Shown in pieces: positions 7,839-17,089 of a stretch of 64,000 nt of DNA. The number at the start of each line of letters is the position of its first letter. The stretch's first letter is position 1. Below the pieces are notes generated by a model. It searched no databases. It worked only from the letters and a program-made list of their open reading frames with translations, and had not been told where the DNA came from. Where the stretch lies: the NCBI RefSeq assembly GCF_963668215.1, contig NZ_OY764190.1, forward strand, positions 1 through 64,000, read 5' to 3'. The DNA comes from an uncultured Desulfosarcina sp. (GTDB taxonomy: Bacteria > Desulfobacterota > Desulfobacteria > Desulfobacterales > Desulfosarcinaceae). Position numbers and translations under genes: made by a program.

Positions 7839-9228
7839 TGACAAGGGTCAAGACATCGTTAACCCAAAAGGGCCAAAACATCGTTAACTCTTAAGGGTCC
7901 AAAGGGTCACGACATCGTTAACCCGATTTAAGTTATTTTCGATCTTTGATAATCTCCGAAGAAAATCTATTATCGGAGGTGTCATGATGGAACAAGAAAT
8001 CCGTAAAACAGCTATCAATCGATTCATTCAAGGAGAAAAACCAAAACAAATATACGAAAGCTTGGACCGCTCAAAACCATGGTTTTTCAAATGGCTGAAA
8101 CGATATCAAAGCGGAGATCCCAACTGGTTCAAGAATAAATCCAGGGTACCGAAGCACTCTCCCAGAGCGTTACGACCGGAGGACAGAAAACGCATTATTG
8201 AAACGCGCCGCCACCTCGATGCCCAGCGGTTCGCCCAATTCGGCCCATCAGCCATCAAATGGGAACTCAAAAAAGCTGGATATCAGCTGCCTTCGGACAG
8301 CACTATAAAACGGGTCTTGAGAGCCGAAGGCTTGGTTAAAAAAAACTCGTTACATCCCCAAGGGTGTTGAATATCCGTATTTTAGAGAAGCGCTCGACAT
8401 CAATAACATCCATCAGGCCGACCTTGTCGGACCTCGGTACATCAAAGGGGATGGCAAGTTTTACTCGTTCAATGTGATCGATATTTTCAGCCACCGGGTT
8501 TATATCGAATCACAGCGAACTAAAGCGGATCGGCCAGTCGCCCAAAGCCTGCTTCGTGGTTGGAAAGCGATAGGGCTGCCGGATTTCCTGCAACTTGATA
8601 ACGAACTGAGTTTCCGTGGCAGCAATCGTTACCCTCGGTCACCAGGCCTGGTCATTCGGCTATGCTTGCATTTCGGGGTCCAGCCCGTGTTTATTCCTGT
8701 GTCGGAGCCGTGGCGAAATGCTGTGGTCGAGAGCTTCAACGACACCTACAACAAAAAGTTTTTCCGGCGGCAATGGTTTCACAGCTATGTCCATCTGAAA
8801 CGGCAGAGCAAGAATTTCCAACGTTTCCACAACCGGTATCACCGATACAGTTGCCTGAAAGGCAAAACACCTTCCGAGGTAATAAAGCAATGCCCGTTTC
8901 CGATAAAAACGCTCGGCCCGAATACGAAAATCCCAACCATCGAGGATATTCCTGATGGTAACATCATTCTGGTCCGATTTATACGAAGCGACTGCGTCCT
9001 CAACATTTTTGGTGAAACGTTCAAAGTGCCAAAGGACCTTGTCTACTCATACGTCAAAGCGGTCATTGTCACCGAGATACATACATTGCAGTTATATCTC
9101 GGTGACGAGTTGGTGGCATCCTTTGACTACAGGCTTCGGGTATAGTCATTATTTTTAGCTTTCGGGTTAACGATGTCGTGACCCTTTTTACCGTTAGACT
9201 CGGGTTAACGATGTCTTGGACTTTGGCA
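7839..9228 (+). mobile_element. IS481-like element (second type) with 6-bp target duplication
   Basis: 1,390 bases flanked by direct repeats ATTATC at 7833-7838 and 9229-9234. The terminal inverted repeats are clear: left TGACAAGGGTCAAGACATCG and the complement of the right end TGCCAAAGTCCAAGACATCG, both followed by TTAACCC. Subterminal copies of GGGTCACGACATCGTTAACC occur near both ends (7905 and 9168), probably further transposase-binding sites. The transposase gene is frame-shifted. Confidence 0.88.
7984..9145 (+). pseudogene. IS481-like transposase with a frameshift at an A8 run
   Basis: The N-terminal frame (7984-8370; HTH with PKQIYESLDRSKPWFFKWLK) and the C-terminal frame are separated by one base at eight A residues (8338-8345). 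With seven A the protein would continue as GLVKKTRYIPKGVEYPYF into the integrase core, whose catalytic positions appear as HQADLVG, LQLDNE and NAVVESFND. Without the shift translation stops at 8370. This may be a mutation, or transcriptional slippage on the A-run could yield full-length protein, as is known for some IS. Full length would be about 386 residues. Confidence 0.8.
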
Positions 9229-9592
9229 ATTATCGGGTACTGGCTTTGCCTCTTCATTCTAAAAACAACGGATTGCTGTACGCAGTTCCGCTGGATAGAA
9301 CTGGCGATTATGTGGCTGTGGGGTGTGGGGCAGGAGTTTGTGGTTGAATTGTTGGGAAATGGTGTGATTTGGGAGTACAAGGTACACAGTTGGAATCCGG
9401 TTTGGATTACCATTGGGGAACAGGGTTATACCATCTTGCCACAGTTGATCTGGGCGGTGGCGCCGATTGTCTATTATCTGGGATTTGTTCGTATTAATCG
9501 GGCGAGTAGACGAGTATCCACATAATGGTATTTTGCACCTCACAGATGCTCTGCTGCCGCTTTACACCTGGCGGTCAGAATTGTGATCATAC

Positions 9593-10928
9593 CAGTAGTG
9601 TCCGGTTAACTATCAAATAATTTCAGTTGCATATGGCCACTAGTAATTTTGTTTCTGTAGTCATCGGCCGTGAAGGCCTGTAAAATGGGCATTTTCTCAA
9701 ACAGGGTAATGCTCAAAATCTGTAAAATTGTGTAGAGAGGCAGATCGATCCGCAACCGTTTTTTCATTATGGCGACCAGAACATAGGTCGATATTGCTAT
9801 CCAGATTTGAGTTTTCACAGCATTTTGCGACGTGCCGTAAAAGCTCTTGATACGCAGATGCTGTTTGATCCATTTGAAAAAAATCTCAACCCGCCACCTA
9901 TACCGATAAAGCTCTGCAATCGTATGGGCCGGCAACATGAACTGGTTTGTAAGAAAAACAAATGATCTGCCTTTTTCAGCATCAAAGAATTTCACCCGGC
10001 GAAGCTTTTCCGGGTAATCCTTTTTGCTGTAGAACCCTGTAAGGGCAACTGTCTGATCGCATCGGACACATGTTGTTTTATCGACTTTATGCGAATAGAT
10101 CCTTCGCAGTTTGGTGTTTGTTTTTGTACGCGTTACGAATATCGCTGAACATTGATGCAGCTCGTACAGTCGTTTGAAATCCAGATAGGCCCGATCCATG
10201 AGGTAGATTGAGCCTGGTTCCGGAACGAGAATATCAAGAACATTGACGTCATGAACTTTTCCATCGGTGATCCAGATGAATGTCGGGATGTCCCCTCGCA
10301 AATCAAGAAGGGTATGAAGTTTTACAGCACCTTTTGATCTGCGGAATCGAGCCCATGGAAAAAGCGACAGACAGAGATCGATTGTCGATGCATCCAGGGC
10401 GTAAACAGTGTCTTTAAGTTCAAGACCAAAATCGTCATCGATATATAGCTTTCTGGCTTCATGGATCAAGGTTAGGGCAAAGTCGCTGTAGATACGCCAG
10501 TCTCTCTTTTCATTCGCATCAGCCAGCGTGCTTCGGGCGACCTTACCACGGATGCCCATATGATAAAGCTTATCTTGCATGGCCCGCAAACAGCATTCTA
10601 TGTCGCGAAGGCTTTCGCGATAGGTCAGCTGGGCAAAAGCCATGCAGAGAAGTTGGTCATAGCATGTAAAAGAACGTACGCGGTAATTGCCGTGATAACG
10701 TTTAACGCATTGACGAAATTTATTTTGAGGGAGGAACCCCATTACTTGAGAAAAAATGGTTTGCCCCTGGTACATTGGTACCCTCCTTTCCCATATGAAT
10801 GATGCTGGTCAAGGAGACTATGAGGGCATCCCTAAACGAATTTCAAGTCGATCACCTCCAGGTTTGCAAGAATTGCATATTATTTTAATTGGTTGTGACA
10901 TGTTTGGAAAAGTTTAACCGGACAGCAG
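9593..10928 (-). mobile_element. IS4-family element with 11-bp target duplication
   Basis: 1,336 bases flanked by TGTGATCATAC at 9582-9592 and 10929-10939, within the 10-13 bp range typical of IS4 subgroup insertions. The ends are short inverted repeats containing TGTCCGGTTAA (left CAGTAGTGTCCGGTTAACT; complement of right CTGCTGTCCGGTTAAACT). No interrupted gene could be recognised around it. Bases 9526-9592 and 10940-10989 look non-coding. Confidence 0.87.
9606..10775 (-). CDS. IS4-family transposase
   Basis: 389 residues with an N-terminal DUF4372-like region (QNKFRQCVKRYHGNYRVRSF) and a DDE core. The first Asp is in VYALDASTIDLCLSLF, the second in SIYLMDRAYLDF, and the C-terminal IS4 signature with catalytic Glu is YRYRWRVEIFFKWIKQHL (the Y-(2)-R-(3)-E-(6)-K pattern). 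Length is normal and the frame intact. The start ATG has GGAGG about nine bases upstream. Confidence 0.93.
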   Translation of the reverse strand: MYQGQTIFSQVMGFLPQNKFRQCVKRYHGNYRVRSFTCYDQLLCMAFAQLTYRESLRDIECCLRAMQDKLYHMGIRGKVARSTLADANEKRDWRIYSDFALTLIHEARKLYIDDDFGLELKDTVYALDASTIDLCLSLFPWARFRRSKGAVKLHTLLDLRGDIPTFIWITDGKVHDVNVLDILVPEPGSIYLMDRAYLDFKRLYELHQCSAIFVTRTKTNTKLRRIYSHKVDKTTCVRCDQTVALTGFYSKKDYPEKLRRVKFFDAEKGRSFVFLTNQFMLPAHTIAELYRYRWRVEIFFKWIKQHLRIKSFYGTSQNAVKTQIWIAISTYVLVAIMKKRLRIDLPLYTILQILSITLFEKMPILQAFTADDYRNKITSGHMQLKLFDS

Positions 10929-10989
10929 TGTGATCATACAAGGAATGAAGATCCGTATTCAGCCAGTTTCAGGAAATTAAAGAGACAAA

Positions 10990-11694
10990 ATGAACAACCA
11001 CATCATTAGCGTTACATTAAACAAAGAAAATTATCCTTCGGATTATGATTATCCCTTTTCTTTACCGATATTCAATCAAACCAAGCGAATTCTGTTCGAT
11101 TTTCCGGTAACATTTTTTGTTGGAGAAAACGGCACGGGAAAGTCTACGCTATTGGAGGCAATGGCCCTTGCAAGCGATATTCACATCTGGCGCAGGAGTG
11201 AGGGTGTGCGCTGCCAGGTTAACCAATATGAAAAGCAACTGTACAAATATATTTCATTAGAATGGGCCAATGGAAAGGTACCGGGTTCGTATTTCGGCTC
11301 GGAAATCTTCAACGACTTCAGGAGAATCGTCGATAATTGGGCAGCCTCCGACCCTGGGCAACTGCAATATTTCGGTGGAAAATCTCTTGTTACACAATCG
11401 CATGGGCAATCAATAATGTCTTATTTCCGTTCGCGCTACAAAAGAAGGGGGATCTATTTTCTCGACGAGCCGGAAACAGCGTTATCTCCAAGAAGTCAAC
11501 TCGAGTTTCTGGACATTCTTCATCAAAATGGCAAGGAAGGACATGCGCAGTTTATTATAGCAACCCATTCCCCTATATTGATGGGTTACGAAGGCGCCAG
11601 AATCTACAGCTTCGATCACCGTTCAGTAAACGCAATTGCGTACCAGGAAACCGAACATTATCAGATATACAAACGCCTTCTTTTGGAGAACTAA
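10990..11694 (+). CDS. Solitary ABC/SMC-like AAA ATPase
   Basis: 234-residue ATPase of the RecF/SbcC-like ABC class (resembling the COG3910 group). Walker A is GENGTGKST near residue 46, an ABC signature-like SHGQS near 138, Walker B GIYFLDEPETALSP near 155-168, and a His switch IATHSPILMG near 190. There is no coiled-coil insert or fused nuclease. It stands alone between an IS4 element and a convergent lipoprotein gene, so no partner can be named. Such small ATPases occur in defence islands and as housekeeping orphans; function is not assigned. Confidence 0.8.
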   Translation: MNNHIISVTLNKENYPSDYDYPFSLPIFNQTKRILFDFPVTFFVGENGTGKSTLLEAMALASDIHIWRRSEGVRCQVNQYEKQLYKYISLEWANGKVPGSYFGSEIFNDFRRIVDNWAASDPGQLQYFGGKSLVTQSHGQSIMSYFRSRYKRRGIYFLDEPETALSPRSQLEFLDILHQNGKEGHAQFIIATHSPILMGYEGARIYSFDHRSVNAIAYQETEHYQIYKRLLLEN

Positions 11695-11779
11695 AGCAGG
11701 CGCTTCTCCTTTCCCGAAAAATGGAGAAAAACTTGAATCTGCATTGTTAATAACACCTTACAGATTTTCCCGGAAATAA

Positions 11780-12511
11780 TCACTTGCAAATTGTCTCGGG
11801 GCCACGAAACATACAATCCTGCACTAAATCATACTCTGAAATGTTAAGCTGGGGGTAATGCCTGTTAAGTAGTATATGGTTCGTATTCCCTTTATTGGAG
11901 GAACGTACTTCATAATTGAAAAAGAACTTGCCATCTTTTCCTTTTATTTTTTCAGTGATAACGATTTCCAAGTGCTGCAAATCATAAATTTTATTCGCTT
12001 CGACTTTACATGGGGCATAAAGTGGAATGGATAACCACTGCTCTGAAAGCCAATTCTCTGAATTTTGATTTTGGTTTTCCAATCTCAAATGAAAAAATTC
12101 ACGGTCCCCGGGTAGAAGTTCCACAACAAACAAGCCATCGTATAAATTTTTTTCAGCACTTTTTTTCCAAGAACCATTTACAGGTTTTACTTTTGCATAT
12201 TTAGAAATAGCCTCTGCTGGACTCATTTGATTTGTTTGTCCTGTTTTTAAATAATTACACAATATATTCGCAGCCCCTATGGGGCCAATTGAGAATACGA
12301 TGCTATAGCCATCAAATGTACCCGTTTGATCTTCAATGAAAAGACTCCAAACGCCGATGGCCGAATAGCCATGTTCACTGTCTATCGACTGAGTTTTCAT
12401 ATCAAGATTGGTGGCCGGGGCCTGAACGCTGAGTCCAGTTCTGCATGATGATATGGCCATGGCACTAAAAACGATAACAAAAACGATTGACAGAAAAGAA
12501 CCTTTTTCCAT
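11780..12511 (-). CDS. Putative lipoprotein of unknown function
   Basis: 243 residues. The N-terminus is a lipoprotein signal: charged start, hydrophobic stretch (LSIVFVIVFSAMA) and a lipobox ISSC with the modified Cys at position 23. The mature part is soluble and beta-rich (YSAIGVWSLFIEDQTGTFDG; WLSIPLYAPCKVEANKIYDL). I recognise no family. A strong GGAGG ribosome site precedes the start. Probably anchored to the outer or inner membrane facing the periplasm. Confidence 0.7.
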   Translation of the reverse strand: MEKGSFLSIVFVIVFSAMAISSCRTGLSVQAPATNLDMKTQSIDSEHGYSAIGVWSLFIEDQTGTFDGYSIVFSIGPIGAANILCNYLKTGQTNQMSPAEAISKYAKVKPVNGSWKKSAEKNLYDGLFVVELLPGDREFFHLRLENQNQNSENWLSEQWLSIPLYAPCKVEANKIYDLQHLEIVITEKIKGKDGKFFFNYEVRSSNKGNTNHILLNRHYPQLNISEYDLVQDCMFRGPETICK

Positions 12512-12576
12512 TGTACCTCCAAAAATTTAAGTTAAAATCCGTATATAGACAGAGCACACGAGCTATCCAGCGACGT

Positions 12577-13140
12577 TTAAGTGACTGTGTTAAACGAATT
12601 TCGAGGTGTGGCCCGGCATTGCTTTATGCCTGCTTTCATCATGCTCCTTACAACAATGTGATGAAATGGCCGAATCAGGTTGAAATACACGGACCCGGTC
12701 CAGTGAAGATATTTAACACAAGTAAACACCTGAAACCTTGAACGATTCTGATCTGATCGTTCGGCGACGACGCCAAAAAAAGCCGTCAAATGTTTATCTT
12801 CAGGCGTTTCTGCAACCCAGTAGGTATCCTCTTTTGCATCACGCACAATGAAGAATGATGCATTATCGCCAGGCTCAAATGAAAGATCCTCCGGTTTGAT
12901 AGAGGGCAACGTCTCTGGCTTTTCATGATGAACAAGCCCGAGAATAGCAACAATAATTTCTCTAATTCTGTATAAAGAAACCATCCACCAGGGATAGTAG
13001 GAAAGCATTCCGGAAATAAAACTTCTTAAATCAATATCACCTTCAATGGTTTTGATGTCGAAATAGTCCGCATTCTTGAGATAGATATCCAACTCTTTGT
13101 ATTTTTGGATTGCCTTGATTTTGTGAAATGCCGTGCGCAT
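12577..13140 (-). CDS. DUF2867-domain protein
   Basis: 187 residues resembling the DUF2867 family: an early YFDIKTIEG region, a PWWMVSLYRIREIIV segment, then the family-typical end YFNLIRPFHHIVVRSMMKAG. Members occur as small stand-alone proteins or fused to NAD-dependent epimerase-like domains; the biochemical role is unknown. AGGAG lies nine bases before the ATG. It is one of a run of minus-strand single-domain genes between IS4-type insertions. Confidence 0.75.
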   Translation of the reverse strand: MRTAFHKIKAIQKYKELDIYLKNADYFDIKTIEGDIDLRSFISGMLSYYPWWMVSLYRIREIIVAILGLVHHEKPETLPSIKPEDLSFEPGDNASFFIVRDAKEDTYWVAETPEDKHLTAFFGVVAERSDQNRSRFQVFTCVKYLHWTGSVYFNLIRPFHHIVVRSMMKAGIKQCRATPRNSFNTVT

Positions 13141-13215
13141 CTGTTTTCTCCTGCCGAACGTGCTGCCTTAAACCGCCAGGTTTCCGGCGATCTCCACAAC
13201 AGGTTGTCAGCGAAT

Positions 13216-13551
13216 CTATTTTCCTTTTGGCGGCAATCCAAGGGCAAAGTCAACACCTCTTTTCACCCAAATATCCAAGTCCGCTTTATTATTCTCGCCC
13301 TGAAAAGCTACCATTACCCATCCCTTCATCGGCCTACCGTTTGTGTCGAATTCTCTGGCCTCGGAGAGGGTTAGATATTTTTCGTAATTTTGGGGGCCCA
13401 CGCGAACGATAAGGTCATTGTTTAGAACCCCACAGGCCATGTTGCCATGCAGGAGAAAGCCAACCCCGCCGAACATTTTTTTCATGGTAAAACCCGGCTT
13501 TTCTCTTAAAAGCGTTTCCACTTTCCCGGCAAGATGCTCATTGTATGCCAT
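13216..13551 (-). CDS. TfoX/Sxy N-terminal domain protein
   Basis: 111 residues matching the TfoX N-terminal domain (MKKMFGGVGFLLHGNMACGV; YLTLSEAREFDTNGRPMKGW). TfoX/Sxy regulates competence in gammaproteobacteria, but single-domain versions are widespread in other bacteria with unknown function. No C-terminal TfoX domain is present. It may be co-transcribed with the VOC gene upstream (33 bases apart). Confidence 0.85.
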   Translation of the reverse strand: MAYNEHLAGKVETLLREKPGFTMKKMFGGVGFLLHGNMACGVLNNDLIVRVGPQNYEKYLTLSEAREFDTNGRPMKGWVMVAFQGENNKADLDIWVKRGVDFALGLPPKGK

Positions 13552-13584
13552 GCGATTTCATCCTTTTGGCTGCTGTCGGAAAGT

Positions 13585-13965
13585 TCATTCGTAGGTTATC
13601 AGGTTCAGGCTTATTCCCTGCGGATCCTTTATTACACAAAAACGGCCAACCTTGGGGATATCGACAGGTGGGAGAATAACCTCTCCGCCCAAGTTTTCGA
13701 CCCTTTTAGCAGACGCTTCAACATCATCGACAGTGATATACGGGTCCCAACAGGGGACAACGTCGTCGGAAACGTTTCCATCCTTTAGCATCATGCCGCC
13801 AAGCATGGTTCCCTCTTTATAAATGACCAGGTATGGGTTGCCGTATATGGTCTTTGTTTCGGTAAACGTCCAACCAAGCAGCTCACCGTAAAATTCCTTC
13901 GCAGAATTCAAATCAGTCGTTATCAATTCGTTTAGGCTGAAATGGCCGTGTTTCCTTGAGTCCAA
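13585..13965 (-). CDS. VOC-superfamily (glyoxalase/bleomycin-resistance-like) protein
   Basis: 126 residues with two beta-alpha-beta-beta-beta modules: SLNELITTDLNSAKEFYGEL with GWTF, then WDPYITVDDVEASAKRVENL with GGEV, ending FCVIKDPQGISLNLITYE. Putative metal ligands are scattered as in the family, but the substrate cannot be inferred. Start appears to be TTG at 13965 behind GAGGG. The neighbouring upstream gene is the disrupted flavin reductase. Confidence 0.85.
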   Translation of the reverse strand: MDSRKHGHFSLNELITTDLNSAKEFYGELLGWTFTETKTIYGNPYLVIYKEGTMLGGMMLKDGNVSDDVVPCWDPYITVDDVEASAKRVENLGGEVILPPVDIPKVGRFCVIKDPQGISLNLITYE

Positions 13966-14363
13966 TACGATTTCCCTCTTTTCAATACGTTGCGAAATGT
14001 TGTGTCGCCGACATCATCCAATTCTTATTTCTTCAGACTTTTCCCGATACTCCAGGCTTTTCCGAGATTTTCTCCAATAGACCAATACCGGTTGTCCGGC
14101 ATTGTCAATGTGAAGGGGTTGACCTTTTTGATATCCAACATGTTATCCGTCATATATTTTTCTTCAGTAAAAACCTCTTTCGGCTCTCCGATGTAAAGCG
14201 TATTAAACGGAAGCTTAACGGCATCAAACAAAGAGAATGAAATAGAGACGGGGCATTCCTGAATGAGTGGTGCTTTATCCAACGCACCGAAGAAAACGTT
14301 GAAAAGGCCGGACTTGTCTGTTTTTTTGCCGGAGACCAATCCACAATAATCCGTCTTTTCAAT

Positions 14364-15667
14364 TCAGTAAAATCCGGTTAAGGAATTGCATAAAAATAAT
14401 TTAAAATCAGCAGGTTAAACGATATTTTTGCTTGACATTGGGTCGTCAATATGGGCGGCGTTTTGTATGCCCTATTATATCAAGAGGTTATACATGCCAC
14501 GCACATTCGACCCTTTCCAAAAGCTCAATGCCCTGGAGTTTTTCTCTTTTTTTCAACCAGCGACTGAGGCAACATCACGGATGCCAGCTCTTGATTCCAA
14601 AGGAAACCGACCATTGCAGATGACTTTTGAGGAACATCTGCGCGCGCTGGTTTACTTTCATCTTGAAGAACACCATTCTGCTCAACACCTGCTGCAAGTG
14701 CTTGAAGAAGATGATTTTGCCAAAAGTGCCATCGCACCAGAAAACGGAATCAAAAAGAGCAGCTTCTCAGAGGCCACCAACAGCCGGGGACTTGAACAGT
14801 TCATGTATGTCTATCAGAACTTACAAGCTCAGGCATCTTCGATTTTACCCAAGCAACATCCCGAACTCGGTGATCTGGTGGGGATCGACGGTTCCCTCAT
14901 CGATGCAACCTTATCCATGCATTGGGCCGACTACCGTAAAAAATCCAAGAAGGCGAAGGTCCACGTCGGTTTTGATCTGAACCGGGCGATTCCAAGAAAG
15001 CTTTATCTTACCGATGGTAACGGGGCTGAAAGACCTTTCGTCAGCTTGATCCTGTCTGACGGTCAAACCGGTGTGATGGACCGGGGTTATCAAAGCCATC
15101 AACGCTTTGACCAATGGCAGAATGATGGAAAGCTGTTTATGTGCCGGATTAAAGCCAGCACCAAGAAAACGATCATTAAACAAAACCCCATTGCCTCTGA
15201 TAGTATCGTTTTTTTTGATGCCATCGTTGTTCTGGGCACCACGGAAGTCAATCAAACACAAACCCCACTTCGTTTGGTGGGTTACGAGGTGGATCGCGTT
15301 AAATACTGGATCGCTACGAATCGTTTTGATTTAACTGCCGAGCAAATCGCCACTGCCTATAAGCTCCGATGGGATATCGAAAATTTTTTCGCTTGGTGGA
15401 AACGGCACCTTAAAGTGTATCATCTCATCGCCAGGAGCGAGCATGGCTTGATGGTGCAAATTCTGGCAGGTCTGATCACCTATTTGTTGCTGGCAATCTA
15501 TTGCCATCGCCAATTTAACGAGCGCGTTTCCATCAAGAGAGTCCGCCAACTGCGCATAAAAATCCGGAATGAATTACGCGCTGGTGTTTTTGGCAAACCC
15601 CCTGATTCAAATTTTAAAGAGCAAGAATTACATACCGTTAATGCAAGTACTTAGCCGGAAATTACTA
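14364..15667 (+). mobile_element. IS4-type element with 8-bp target duplication
   Basis: 1,304 bases inserted in the flavin reductase gene. Direct repeats TTTTCAAT flank it at 14356-14363 and 15668-15675. The terminal inverted repeats read TCAGTAAAATCCGGTTAAG on the left and TAGTAATTTCCGGCTAAG as complement of the right end. It carries a single intact transposase gene. Confidence 0.87.
14494..15654 (+). CDS. IS4-type DDE transposase
   Basis: 386 residues from the ATG at 14494, which follows AAGAGG; an in-frame upstream extension to 14428 lies in the terminal region and is unlikely to be used. Core motifs are GDLVGIDGSLIDATLS (first Asp), SDGQTGVMDRGYQSHQRF (second Asp) and YKLRWDIENFFAWWKRHL with the catalytic Glu and Lys. 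This is clearly different from the IS4 protein at 9606-10775. The frame is intact, so it may be active. Confidence 0.9.
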   Translation: MPRTFDPFQKLNALEFFSFFQPATEATSRMPALDSKGNRPLQMTFEEHLRALVYFHLEEHHSAQHLLQVLEEDDFAKSAIAPENGIKKSSFSEATNSRGLEQFMYVYQNLQAQASSILPKQHPELGDLVGIDGSLIDATLSMHWADYRKKSKKAKVHVGFDLNRAIPRKLYLTDGNGAERPFVSLILSDGQTGVMDRGYQSHQRFDQWQNDGKLFMCRIKASTKKTIIKQNPIASDSIVFFDAIVVLGTTEVNQTQTPLRLVGYEVDRVKYWIATNRFDLTAEQIATAYKLRWDIENFFAWWKRHLKVYHLIARSEHGLMVQILAGLITYLLLAIYCHRQFNERVSIKRVRQLRIKIRNELRAGVFGKPPDSNFKEQELHTVNAST

Positions 15668-16001
15668 TTTTCAATTAACGAAACATCTGGGATGTTAATA
15701 CTGAATTCCCTGTTTTCGTCTATGCCCTTATTGGTATGATGCGGCCCCAATGCTATGGCAAACAGAGGGGGCTTGAAATTGACTCTTGAAACCCAACCAA
15801 CGGCCATGAAATTTGCCTTTTCGTCCACAATAGACCCTGCCAGGACCATGGGCATGGGGTATAAAAAAGCAGCTCCTGCATCAATCTTGATCTTTTCCAT
15901 AGTATGCTCCTCATTATAGGCTTTTTAATCTTCACCAAAATTACGATAGCGCAAAGCTCGGCCATGGTGATTCTCAGGTCTTATCGACTGGTTTGACGGG
16001 C

Positions 16002-16553
16002 TCATTTCCTGGGCCTCATTCCAGGAATAAACATCGGGGTCCGCTGCCGATAGGCGACGTAGGCTTCACCAAGCCGCTTAACCAGCTCCGGCTCCTCGAT
16101 GGTTTTAAGCTCCGATACGTTTGCCAGGATATAAAGGGGTGTGAAAAAGACGACAAGGGAGAGCGACGTGACGGCGAATCCGATCCCGAAAAGAAGAATA
16201 AAAACCCCTGTCAGCATCGGGTTTCTGGAGAATCGGTACGGTCCGGTTGTGACAAGCTCAGGCGGAGGGTTGAAAGGAACCGGTGTCCCCTTCACTTTGA
16301 GAAAGTGAAGGGCTGACCATGCCATCACGCCGGTACCCACGAAAACAAATAGCACCGCAATGAGCCAGGATGGCCTCCCTGGCAGTGGCCATGGAAGGGA
16401 AAGCCATCGATCCGTTAACATGGCCAGGGCCACGAAAACTCCGGTGAACACCCAGAAAAGGATAAACCCCACCGGGGTGAGCAGCATTCGCGTCTTTCTG
16501 GTTCCTGTCGCTGCGCGATAAAGGAAATTGATCCAACGATCACGGATGCTCAT
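16002..16553 (-). CDS. Isoprenylcysteine-methyltransferase/PEMT-like membrane methyltransferase
   Basis: 183 residues with four or five hydrophobic helices (LLTPVGFILFWVFTGVFVAL; AVLFVFVGTGVMAWSALHFL; FSRNPMLTGVFILLFGIGFA). It carries the family's cofactor-binding signature LVTTGPYRFSRNPMLTGV followed by the EEPELVKRLGEAYVAYRQR tail. Such proteins transfer methyl groups from S-adenosylmethionine at the membrane; the bacterial substrate is generally unknown. Both ends look complete. Confidence 0.82.
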   Translation of the reverse strand: MSIRDRWINFLYRAATGTRKTRMLLTPVGFILFWVFTGVFVALAMLTDRWLSLPWPLPGRPSWLIAVLFVFVGTGVMAWSALHFLKVKGTPVPFNPPPELVTTGPYRFSRNPMLTGVFILLFGIGFAVTSLSLVVFFTPLYILANVSELKTIEEPELVKRLGEAYVAYRQRTPMFIPGMRPRK

Positions 16554-16615
16554 AGGTTGCCCTATTTCAGACTGTCGCTAAACGCCCGATGCTTTCATCT
16601 TAAACCTGAAATAGG

Positions 16616-17062
16616 TTAAAGATATCTGCATAAATCTTTTGTTTCTTCATAATATGCTTCAACGCCAATTTCCTTCATGCGCATATTCATCTGGCGCCAT
16701 CGCTTTTCCAGGTGAGGATCGAAATTCGTTTTGTTGCAGGGGAAGTCATCACATTGAAAACAAAAGTCTACCCCCTTGCCCTCATAGCAATCGACGACAC
16801 CACAATTCGGATATTTGCATGTACCCTGCCGACAACCTTTACAGTCCGGGTCAGCAAAATAGGCGAGCATTTCCTTAAATTGCGGGTAGTGCGTAAATAC
16901 GGGCAGGAAGGTTGAAAAACGTTCGGCATAAACATCGAAATGTCCGACCAATTCTTGAAGCTTTGTACTATGAAAAGCGATGTCTCCTTTTGCAAAGGCG
17001 AAACACTTGCGGCAGCTAGACCCGCAAGGCGCAAGAAAATCCAATATTTCAGAGTAGTTCAC
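16616..17062 (-). CDS. DUF3795 cysteine-rich protein
   Basis: 148 residues starting at GTG behind AAAGGAG. Cysteines occur in patterns seen in DUF3795: APCGSSCRKCFAFAKGD near the N-terminus, then DCKGCRQGTCKYPNCGVVDC and FCFQCDDFPC. They probably bind zinc or an iron-sulphur cluster. The family is common in anaerobic bacteria and archaea and has no proven function. Confidence 0.82.
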   Translation of the reverse strand: MNYSEILDFLAPCGSSCRKCFAFAKGDIAFHSTKLQELVGHFDVYAERFSTFLPVFTHYPQFKEMLAYFADPDCKGCRQGTCKYPNCGVVDCYEGKGVDFCFQCDDFPCNKTNFDPHLEKRWRQMNMRMKEIGVEAYYEETKDLCRYL

Positions 17063-17089
17063 TGCAAGTCTCCTTTCATAGCGCAGGCC

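Larger units (their letters stand above)
7584..9525 (+). pseudogene. Small integral membrane protein gene interrupted by an IS481-like element
   Basis: The first part (7584-7838) gives 85 codons ending HTFWDTGLFII; the second (9235-9525) begins GYWLCLFILKTTDC. Removing the element and one copy of the 6-bp target duplication ATTATC restores a continuous frame of 181 codons. The rebuilt protein has five to six hydrophobic segments (IAIGLAVPAATVFLY, LWLMIWGFAVGSTWEFAFYF, IELAIMWLWGVGQEFVV and others) and conserved-looking Trp/Glu/His residues within them. I do not recognise the family. A ribosome site (AGGGAG) precedes the start. Confidence 0.8.
14025..15900 (-). pseudogene. Flavin reductase (FMN-binding split-barrel) gene disrupted by an IS4-type element
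   Basis: The N-terminal part (15900 down to 15668: MEKIKIDAGAAFLYPMPMVL, then GWVSRVNFKPPLFAIALGP) and the C-terminal part (14363 to 14025: TDYCGLVSGKKTDKSGLF, then DNRYWSIGENLGKAWSIGK) join perfectly across one copy of the 8-bp duplication TTTTCAAT, giving SLIEKTDYCG. The rebuilt protein of about 187 residues matches flavoredoxin-like flavin reductases common in anaerobes, which reduce or carry FMN as electron-transfer proteins. As it stands the gene is broken. Confidence 0.88.

Noticed and set aside
9526..9592. A gene interrupted by the IS4 element at 9593
   Set aside because: Joining the two flanks across the 11-bp duplication gives no convincing reading frame.
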